64,000 nucleotides of DNA from the NCBI GenBank assembly GCA_018806985.1, contig JADANN010000465.1, positions 992,001-1,056,000 on the forward strand, given 5' to 3'. Each line of letters opens with the position of its first letter. The stretch's first letter is position 1. Under the pieces are notes generated by a model. The model searched no databases and was not told the DNA's origin. It saw nothing but the letters and a program-made list of their open reading frames with translations. This stretch comes from Angiostrongylus vasorum. Taxonomy: Eukaryota > Nematoda > Chromadorea > Rhabditida > Metastrongylidae. The translations under genes and the position numbers were made by a program. Of the stretch, positions 56,546-64,000 are shown piece by piece.

Positions 56546-57002
56546 AGAAATATAATCTGAGAACCCATGATAATTGCTCAAATACTTGGCTCACAAGAAC
56601 TACTTCTCGTTCTCTTCTATCATCTTCTTCGATGAAGGGGAAAATTCTCTCTTCTGCAGCGACTTCAGCGGTGGTCTTTGCATTCATTTTCAGCTTCATG
56701 ATTAGAGTACTGGATATTGAAATGCAAATACTACGCATCTGTGTATGAAGCAAACAAAACGAGATGTTCATTAGGTTGAAGAACTGCGCGGCAGATGAAC
56801 ACCATTGTGCTCACTATTTGCAGGACCGTGTTTGGAGGAGAATATTGGGTGGGATAGTGTTGATCTGCAACTCTATTAGGTCTATAAAGTAACTTTAAGG
56901 AAAAAAATTCGAAGACCTTCTTAGTAATCTGCATAACCGCTTCAAGAAGGTTTAACAAGAAAAACATGTGGGAAACCATTAGTATGGCTGTTCGTGAATA
57001 GG

Positions 57003-57184
57003 CTCACCCAGCATTCAACGACATTCGAGACGATGACGAAAGAATTCTCGAGCAGCAGTCGAATTCACAAGCAGAAAAAGTTTGACGACCTTCGTTGATG
57101 ATGGATGCAAGGCAACGAATCGAATGGAAAAAAGTGCTGGCATCCTCACAGTGTGATATATGTGATATCGGGTCAAGTAGTAGA
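57003..57184 (+). repeat. SINE family 2, 3' half
   Basis: CATTCAACGACATTCGAGACG to AAAGTGCTGGCATCCTCACAG and GATATCGGGTCAAGTAG. Confidence 0.6.
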
Positions 57185-57261
57185 TAAACAAAAATAGATT
57201 ATGATGGCCAGTTTATAAACTATTCTAGTCGCAATCTTAACTTATTATTTATCCTACTCTT

Positions 57262-57462
57262 TTTAATGGCATGGTATACTGCGAAATATAACTTCAATGA
57301 TGCTGAGATATTTGTAAAACTCCGGACCGCAGGTGTCTGCGGTGGGGAACGAACGCGCTATCCTTTGCGGGGGAGTAACGCATTCACCACCACACCACGC
57401 TGCTCCTTCGTTTTGCCTGTCTCTCAGCTAGTTCTATCGATATCTGCGATCAGCAATAAGTT
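57262..57462 (-). repeat. SINE family 3 copy; arm of an inverted pair
   Basis: CAATGATGCTGAGATATTTG to CTCTCAGCTAGTTCTATCGA. Confidence 0.75.
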
Positions 57463-57463
57463 G

Positions 57464-57772
57464 AGATTGTGATTATAACTACAGCCTCAGCTTAACTGGG
57501 TTCGTTGCCGACTTGAGCTCCCCGGATCAACCCCGCTGACGGGTGATTGCCGATGGCAGAGATCGATAGAACTAGCTGAGAGACAGCCGGAACGATAGAC
57601 CAGCATGGTGTGGTGGTAAACGCGTTAGCCCTCGGTAAAGATAGTAGAGCGTTGGCTCCCCACCGCAGACACCTGCGGTCTGCAGTTTTGCAAATATCTC
57701 AGCAACATTGTGTTGTATTTCGCATAATACCCTGCCATAAAAAACCTGTAGTGAGCAGCAAATAAAAAGTTA
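57464..57772 (+). repeat. SINE family 3 copy, full length; arm of an inverted pair
   Basis: GATTATAACTACAGCCTCAG, GGTGTGGTGGTAAACGCG, CACCTGCGGTCTGCAGTTTTGC, TAATACCCTGCCAT. It is head to head with the copy at 57262. Confidence 0.75.
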
Positions 57773-57873
57773 GTAACTCCTACGTCCGACTTTCTATTAA
57801 CCTCGGCATTGATTGAGTAATTCTTTCTGCTTCTGTTTAGCAAATACGAGATGTTATTTTATTTCTTTATTTA

Positions 57874-57922
57874 CGTACAAGCTGACGTTTCGGCGGATTT
57901 CGCCTTCCTCAGAGCCTGGAAA
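57874..57922 (-). ncRNA. Hammerhead-ribozyme-like motif
   Basis: On the minus strand: CTGAGGA, GGCG-AAATC-CGCC stem II, GAAA, CGTC. Stem I CAGGCT/AGCTTG gives 6 bp with one G-U. Confidence 0.6.
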
Positions 57923-58111
57923 AGGTCAAGTTGACTGCGATCTACACGGTCAAACGCATCCATATAACTCAAAAGACCGACTTTCTATAAATCTCGTCAT
58001 AGATAGTTGATATATTTATTTATATGATCTTATGAACTAATCTTCTTTAGCTCATGCGAGGTTGGTATAGGTCTTCGTTGTAGTTGTCGTTGTTGATGTT
58101 GTTCTTGTTGG

Positions 58112-58158
58112 TCGATGGCCGACGTTTCGGCGATTTCGCTTTCTTCAGAGCCTGAAAC
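58112..58158 (-). ncRNA. Hammerhead-ribozyme-like motif, tandem partner
   Basis: On the minus strand: CTGAAGA, AGCGAAATCGCC, GAAA, CGTC, with stem I GGCT/GGCC. It lies 236-238 bp from the motif at 57874, in the same direction. Confidence 0.55.
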
Positions 58159-58185
58159 TTGGATATTTAAACCAAATATCCGAAA

Positions 58186-58315
58186 TGTCTGCCATCGAGC
58201 AACAAGAACAGCAGCAGCAACAACAACTACAACAACAACAACGACAACGACAACGAAGGCCTATACCAACCTCGCAGCAGCTAAAGAAGATCAGTTTATA
58301 AGATGATAGAATATA
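58186..58315 (+). mobile_element. PLE terminal-repeat fragment, inverted relative to 57965-58165
   Basis: CAACAACAACGACAACGACAACG, CTATACCAACCTCGCAGC, AGATCAGTTTATAAGATGAT, in plus direction. Confidence 0.6.
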
Positions 58316-58705
58316 TAAAAGGACAATATAATATAATATATATAATAATATAATATAATATATAATAATATAATATAATAATAATATAATATAATAACAA
58401 TATAATAATATTATATAGTAATATTATAATAATATAATAATATATAATATAATATTATTATAATATAATATTATAATAATATAATAATATATATTAATGT
58501 AATATATTATGCTAATATGTTATAATATTATAATATTATAATAATATAATGTTATAATAATATTATAATATATTATATTGTAATATAATATTATTATAAT
58601 AAAATATTATAACGATATGATAATAATAATAATATACAATATAATAATATAATATATATAATATACATAATATAATAATATTATATATATATATATATAT
58701 ATGAA
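58316..58705. repeat. AT-only minisatellite-like tract, about 390 bp
   Basis: Almost pure A/T made of ATAAT, AATAT and TATA words. It directly adjoins the truncated 5' end of the PLE at 58700. Confidence 0.9.
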
Positions 58706-59520
58706 GTAAGTGCAGCTATAAAACGCTGTTTAAGAAGGGACCGGTCTAGAGAATTCGGTAACGATAACTGAAATGCCACCGAGTAATCTAAGACGCCAAC
58801 TAGTTCGTAACCGCCTATACGACCGTCTATGTGCAACGCAAAATTGTATAATTTGCCCCAATGGTAGAGACGGTGACTGCATGAGTTCAGGTACAGTTTA
58901 TCTGATCACTTGTAAAGCTTGCGGGGACGAATACGTTGGCGAATCGGCTAGACCACTCTGCGTTCGTGTAAAAGAACACCTAGTCGGCAAACGTAAACCA
59001 ATTACTCCACTAGGCACGCATAGGGATGCAGAGACATAACGGAGAAGATTTTGAAGTACGGGTTACGATCCTCGCGCAGGAATCGAGAACACAAGCGCGC
59101 AAAATTCTCGAGGCATCCTGGATCAATTCCAAGAATCCAAAAAATGAACCGCAGGGAGTAATGCCTCATTACCACGCGTGGTTTTGGACAGTATATAAGC
59201 CTGTTATTCTGATGAGATGAGTACATTACGATTCCATGTGAACTCTGTGCGGTTGATCTCCACGTGAAATATTTAGTGGAAGACTCATAGAAAGCAGTGA
59301 GTGTGCAAAGACTCTGTGTTCAATGTGACTGAAATTTTGGTTCAACAATTTCTCTGTTCGGTTATGGAGGCGTTTGACCGTGTAGATCGCAGTCAACTTG
59401 ACCGTTCCAGGCTCTGAGGAAGGCGAAATCCGCCGAAACGTCAGCTTGTACGTAAATAACGAAATAAAAATAACACCTCGTGTTTGCTAAACAGAAGCAG
59501 AAAGAATAAAATGTTAGTAT
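58700..59520 (+). mobile_element. Penelope-like element, 5'-truncated (GIY-YIG to 3' end)
   Basis: A frame at 58773-59039 keeps NCIICPNGRDGDCMSSGTVY, GDEYVGESARPLCVRVKEH and TPLGTH, then shifts into 59026-59220 (GEDFEVRVTILAQESRTQAR, ILEASWINSKNP). The RT is absent. The 3' region ends with a hammerhead-like motif and AATAACACCTCGTGTTTGC. Confidence 0.82.
59403..59450 (+). ncRNA. Hammerhead-ribozyme-like motif, best example
   Basis: CTGAGGA at 59414-59420; stem II GGCG (59422-59425) with CGCC (59431-59434); GAAA at 59435-59438; CGTC to 59442. Stem I CAGGCT (59408-59413) pairs with AGCTTG (59443-59448). Self-complementary ACGT at stem III implies dimer action. Confidence 0.62.
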
Positions 59521-60062
59521 TGAAACTCTGACATAATTGTAAGATTCAGTACTGAGATCAGTGTGGTTGTACGATAGACCATAGAGTAAAAAAAAAGTAG
59601 CATATATATCCTTGTACCCATAGAACGATGGGGTAGGATCTCTTTGTAATTCTATCGTGTTATGAACCCCTCATATCCTCCACGAAAAACTACAATGAGC
59701 AGGAAACAGAAGAAAAACAGGCGAAAGTTAGGCGTCTTACAGAAAGGGTATAAAACGAATGGTCTATTGGCAAAAGGTAAAATTTGGACCTGTCAAACAG
59801 TTCACAGGCTTTTTTATCAATCATACCAACTACATCCGAAAGCATGGTAATTAAACTCTAGGGCTTAACATTGAAAACAAGTGCAGCCTTTATAGGTATA
59901 CAAGGCTTTGGAAAACTTGCCTAGAGAAAGCAGAGTGCTTGTATTTCTCCAAGCACTTATCGCCTGTTCGCTAACACTCCAGGGTGAAAATAATTAGTGA
60001 ACTTTAAACTTTAGCTTGATATTAAATATTACTAGTATGTGTACTGGTATAGTATTTCCTGT
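59521..60062. other. Nothing recognised
   Basis: A 62-codon basic frame (59662-59850) has no motif and was not accepted as a gene. Confidence 0.35.
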
Positions 60063-60338
60063 GACACATTTATTGCAGTGGCTAGAAGTACGCTGCAACA
60101 CATACGTGGTCGTTGGTTCGATTTCACGCCGAGGGGAACTAATCCTCTATCGCAGCGGGATCGGTACATTGGTAGCAAACATGTCTGGGAAGATGAAACT
60201 CTAACTTGATACATCAGTAGGTCATGTTATTGTTCAAGACAAATGTGAACTCTATCAGCACTACAAAGTTACGAATGGAGTAGAATTCATGGCGCATCCA
60301 TGAGGGATTGATCAACGTCGAACACTTCATCCCTTCAT
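60063..60338 (+). repeat. SINE family 1 copy, diverged
   Basis: GCAGTGGCTAGAAGTACGC, GTTGGTTCGATTTCACGCC (box B), end GCGCATCCATGAGGGATTGATCAACG. Confidence 0.65.
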
Positions 60339-60712
60339 TAATTGGGGCATTTTATAACACGATTCGCAACGTAGTTGTGTTTAGGTTCATAATTTTTGTA
60401 TGACCTTAGGAAATCGTATGTGTGACTAAGCTGTAGTTCACAACGTGATCTCGAACCAGTCAGAAGAGTACGAAATCCTTTAGAATATCATTTAAACCAA
60501 GGAGTATCTCTGCATTTACCAAAAATTGTGTCAACACAACAATAATACAAAGGTTTTCGTATCTAGTCAATGTGAACTGTGAGGCTTAGATATACGACCT
60601 TACTTTCTGGTTGGTCTCATTGAATCGCTAGCGATGAAGTATGCATTTCAAATGAGCTTACGTCCTCTACTCCTCAACATTCCATCGAGATCTCTTGATT
60701 ATTTTCACATCA

Positions 60713-60826
60713 ATGTCTTCAGATTGCATCGTACCATTCATAGTGTCGCTAATCTACCTACTTGCCGCAGATTCACGCTTAACCAAAGACGGCCACGTAA
60801 AGAACTATTTACCACCACCAACAGAG
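60713..60826 (+). CDS. First exon of a secreted protein
   Basis: ATG opens a signal peptide, MSSDCIVPFIVSLIYLLAAD, followed by SRLTKDGHVKNYLPPPTE and a strong GTGAGT donor in phase 0 (38 codons). A hydrophobic core with a small-residue cleavage region and a clean donor argue for a real exon. No convincing second exon was found before the window ends. A weak acceptor at 60907-60916 (gcaacag) would end the protein after three codons. Family unknown. Confidence 0.42.
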
Positions 60827-62396
60827 GTGAGTGCAAGGTCATTCCTTAGCTCTTAAGCCAAAGTTTTGCCATAGTTAATGAAATGTAAGATTCTTTTTTC
60901 AACGTTCTTGCAACAGACCAGGCACTAACGACATGGGAGTGAGAGAATTACCTATTCAGTTGAGATGTCGTTTTGTATCCTTCCTTACTGTGTTATTGAT
61001 AAGGAGACATTTATTGGCGTAAAATTTTTTCCCCTAAATTGTCGACGGCGCCGTCGCTGTCAGAGATTTGTAAACCTGTACCGACTTGCTGATATAATGG
61101 GCGGGGGCAGGATACATCTTCCTATTATGTTCTACAATGTTGATAAGCTGGAATTCAAGTTCAAAAGCTCAAGCAGGACTAAACCTAACAGAGCTTTTTC
61201 ACTTGTCTATTGCTTTCCTAAAACAAAAGAAAAAAATAGCTTCATACGAAAAATATGAGGTACTTCTTCGTTCATTGGGCAATCCGGTGACCTCTGGGTA
61301 GCTTTCTCATGCGACCTTGACAAGTGGAAACTTTAATGATGTCCATTTGAGTTATTCGATGACTGACAGAGTATTAACAACAGGTGATAGAAGTAAGGAA
61401 ATTTCTGGGGCAAGAATGAGCAAGATTTAGCATTAGTAAAAAAAAGTAAGATGAGGGCTTCTTTATTTTAAACAGTACTGCAAAGTTCCATGCCATCTTC
61501 TCGTCTCCACTTCTAGTTGTTTTACCATCCTTTTCCTCAGAGTTTTTCTACTTCTTGACTCAGTTTATTAAGAAATTAATTAACAGGTCTCATATTTAAA
61601 TCAGCTCTGAAGTTAACTGTGGAGTTATGTGTCTGTGTGTTGTGCAAAACTAAGTTTAATCCGATGTAAGCTTGTTCTTTGCGAAAGCTGACAGTTAATA
61701 CATTATCTTACAAACTCTTTGATGAGTTTGTCATAGGTTTTCAAGTTATATTGTCAGATTGTGGATGTTGTCAGTTGTCAGTCCATGCATTACTTACGAA
61801 AACAGCGTTAGTCAGCAAACAATGGATCTCATGCATTGCGTTGCATTCCCATTCATATTTCATTTCACTTACTCTAAAATGAAGTGCAGCTCAGTTCTAC
61901 GTCTCGCAAGAGCATGGCTGGAGTGTTTGGCTAAGAGCGCGAATACTGCGGCATTAAATCGGTTATAGCTAGAAATGATATTAAGATGGTATAAAAATAA
62001 CGGCCACAAACAAACTTAGGGTCTATTGTGACAAAAATCAAGCCAATTTTTTACTCAAGTCTCACTCCCGTTCTTTAACAATAGTTCTTTATTCGGGAAA
62101 ATTTCAAGAGCTCAGTAATCGAAAGCGAGTTCGTTCAAGATTTCAATTCCATGCCGAAGCTTCTGAAAGGTTGTGGACTCAGAAATCACACACTTATATT
62201 ATATTTAGCATTTAATACAAGACCGACAGTGTGTGGGTGGAAATCGGCATGCGAACGAGTCGACTTTCAACTGTCATGGCGCGATGTTCATTCCGTCGAA
62301 TGGCTAGTAAGTAGAATAGAAATAACCCCACATACTTGTTTTCTTCCTCAATGCAGCGTGCCTTGCTAGTACTTTGTGAACCAATTTTTTCTAGAA
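60827..62396. other. Nothing firmly recognised
   Basis: This may be intron of the secreted-protein gene. Short frames have no motif, and no repeat family was identified. Confidence 0.35.
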
Positions 62397-62700
62397 CACT
62401 TTCATTTTCAAAGCTCAGACCCCGGGGCGGTTTTGAACCCGAGATTACCCTTTCGGCGGGGGGTCACGTGTTATCCACTGCACCACCAAGGCGCTTTGTT
62501 TGTCCTTCTCTCGTCACTTTCTTACCTTAACGGTGACAACAGCTATCTTCCGTCAACGGGAACGATTTGGAGAGCACAAATCGGCATCGAACCCAGTTAA
62601 GCTCAAACTGCAGTCGAAATCACAATGCTTGGCTTATTATTTACTGCCTATTTTTTCTTCAATAACATGGTATTCTGTGAAACGTAGTAAGCAAGTTAGG
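62397..62700 (-). repeat. SINE family 3 copy
   Basis: TTTTGAACCCGAGATTACCC, CACTGCACCACCAAGGCGC, GGCATCGAACCCAGTTAAGC, followed by a second partial end (TTACTGCC, ACATGGTATTCTGTGAAA). Confidence 0.65.
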
Positions 62701-62714
62701 AAGTAAATAGAAAG

Positions 62715-63003
62715 TCGAACATTGTGATTTAAGCTCTAGCCTTAGCTTAGCTGAGTACAATGCAGATTTGTGCTTCCTAGGTCATTCTCGTTCATGGGAG
62801 ATTGCTAACGGCACCGTTCGGGTTAAAAAACTGGCTGAAAGAAAGGAAAAGAAATCGACTCGCTAGTGCACTGGATAACACGTAACTCCCGGTTAGGGTC
62901 ATCGTAGGGTCGATCTGGCTCGGGTTTGGAGTTTTGTATCATTGTGATTGTATTTCACATAATACCTTCTCAGGGAAAAAAAATGGACAGTTAACAAAAA
63001 GTC
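62715..63003 (+). repeat. SINE family 3 copy, inverted to the previous one
   Basis: CATTGTGATTTAAGCTCTAGCC, CACTGGATAACACGTAAC, GGTCGATCTGGCTCGG, TTGTATTTCACATAATACC. Confidence 0.6.
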
Positions 63004-63137
63004 AAGCTTTCTTTCTCGTTTGAAACAGTTCGATGAGATGCAGTTGTGGAGTTGCCGTCATAATTTTGTAAGCAAATTTGCAAACATTTTCCATCTTGAG
63101 GCTTTATGATTTAGAAACATAGGTTTTTATTCCGAAT

Positions 63138-63500
63138 GACCCGTCTTCACGTCTACTGTGCGGATCCCAGCACTTCCTACTTTTGATTCCTTTCCTCGCA
63201 TCCATTGTTCACGAAGATCTTCTAACTTCTACGTGTGGCTTCGGTTGCTGCTTGAGGATTTCTATTTCACTATGAATGTCGTAGAATGCTGGTAGAGGAA
63301 TTCTCCCTGGAGTCTTAAGATAGCCGCGGTGGAGCTTTCCCAACTCGATTGCAGAGAGTGATTTTTTTCTAGGTAAGTTTAGTAGCAATCCTCTGATCCC
63401 GGAAGGATGAGAGGCTTGGCTGGCACGGAACGAGTTCGAACTAGCACCATACTCATGATGACAGACGTGACTACCACTGTGCTATCTCCCTTAACAACCC
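63138..63500 (-). repeat. SINE family 2 copy, full length
   Basis: Minus strand: ACCCGTCTTCAC, GCGGATCCCAGCACTTCC, GGCTTCGGTTGCTGCTTGAGG, GAACTAGCACCATACTCATG. Confidence 0.75.
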
Positions 63501-63564
63501 CCCTTAACATTAATCTCACTTTTCATTTATAGATAATATTTCCAAAGTCACCTTTATCACACGA

Positions 63565-63795
63565 GCACGTGCACCCCAGTAGTTCGAGATATCCTTCAAT
63601 ACACACTGGATCGGTCATTAGTTCGATTCATCGTCCTGGGCTCAGCAAACTTTTAACTCCTTCAGGGTCAGAAAATCTCATACGTCGGCAGATCAGCGCA
63701 AGTCGTACATTCGAAATACGCATTTACTCACCTCCACTATGTTACGGATGAAGACGAATGCACGACGCTGCTCTTAAGGCGCCGAACTGTTCATC
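63565..63795 (+). repeat. SINE family 1 copy, strongly diverged
   Basis: GTGCACCCCAGTAGTTCGAG, TCATTAGTTCGATTCATCG, GACGAATGCACGACGCTGC. Confidence 0.4.
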
Positions 63796-64000
63796 ATTTT
63801 TGTCTCCTTACCATGATCATAGGGGTGATCAGTCTATTCATACCCCCGTCGGGAAAGCAAAACCTCTGGACCTTTAAAACCTTCATCTTCCGAAACAAAA
63901 TTTGGCGTTTAACTCAAAAACTGTCTTGAACTGACATGAATAGGTTGCACAGTAAAAAAAGTGTTTTCGACTTTGAAGAGAAATTCTTTAATGTTTCGTT

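Larger units (their letters stand above)
57775..58165 (-). mobile_element. Tandem PLE terminal repeats
   Basis: Two units each begin with CCGACTTTCTAT (57780 and 57975) and each ends in a hammerhead-like core. This is the tandem pLTR layout of Penelope-like elements. No RT or endonuclease is attached. Confidence 0.65.

Overview
This window reads as nuclear DNA of a nematode, most likely a strongylid parasite of the hookworm type (inference). Genes are split by introns that end in the nematode acceptor TTTTCAG. Several ATGs sit 1-16 bases after such an acceptor, as at spliced-leader trans-splice sites. Much of the rest is SINEs, RTE-type LINEs, Penelope-like elements (PLEs), mariner and piggyBac. 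There is no bacterial-style gene order.

Host genes, left to right. (i) 1-251 (-): a cysteine-rich N-terminal piece that runs off the left edge. (ii) 716-962 (-): an unrecognised coding exon. (iii) 3285-6027 (+): a CtIP/Sae2/COM-1 homologue (DNA-end resection), with a SINE and a 390-bp repeat in its introns. (iv) 8926-16261 (+): a TXNDC12/ERp18-like ER thioredoxin with a long Lys/Glu tail ending in KVEL; intron 4 holds an antisense RTE element. (v) 16565-16807 (+): an 80-codon frame at operon-like distance downstream. (vi) 18158-31323 (+): a secreted protein built of lustrin-like Cys modules spread over eight or more exons. (vii) 31541-31733 (-): a Gly/Tyr-rich exon. (viii) 36263-36605 (-): a two-exon, 61-residue secreted peptide. 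(ix) 48805-50430 (-): an uninterrupted 541-codon piggyBac transposase gene whose first catalytic Asp is Asn. (x) 60713-60826 (+): a signal-peptide exon.

Repeats. Three tRNA-derived SINE families (called 1, 2 and 3 here) and one unclassified family of about 390 bp (family 4) recur on both strands, often as inverted pairs. Two RTE copies (11430-13885 minus; 51125-54395 plus) and a full-length dead mariner (34152-35417) are present. From 42 kb rightwards the window is dominated by PLE pieces with RT and GIY-YIG domains and terminal repeats.

The most interesting non-genic signal is a set of hammerhead-ribozyme-like cores (CTGANGA, stem, GAAA, CGTC) in the PLE terminal repeats. There are seven good ones, and two pairs lie in tandem 235-250 bp apart. 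The palindromic ACGT at stem III suggests they work as dimers. The most interesting genes are the piggyBac frame with a mutated catalytic site, the thioredoxin with a charged tail, and the COM-1 homologue with a recursive-splice-like exon boundary.
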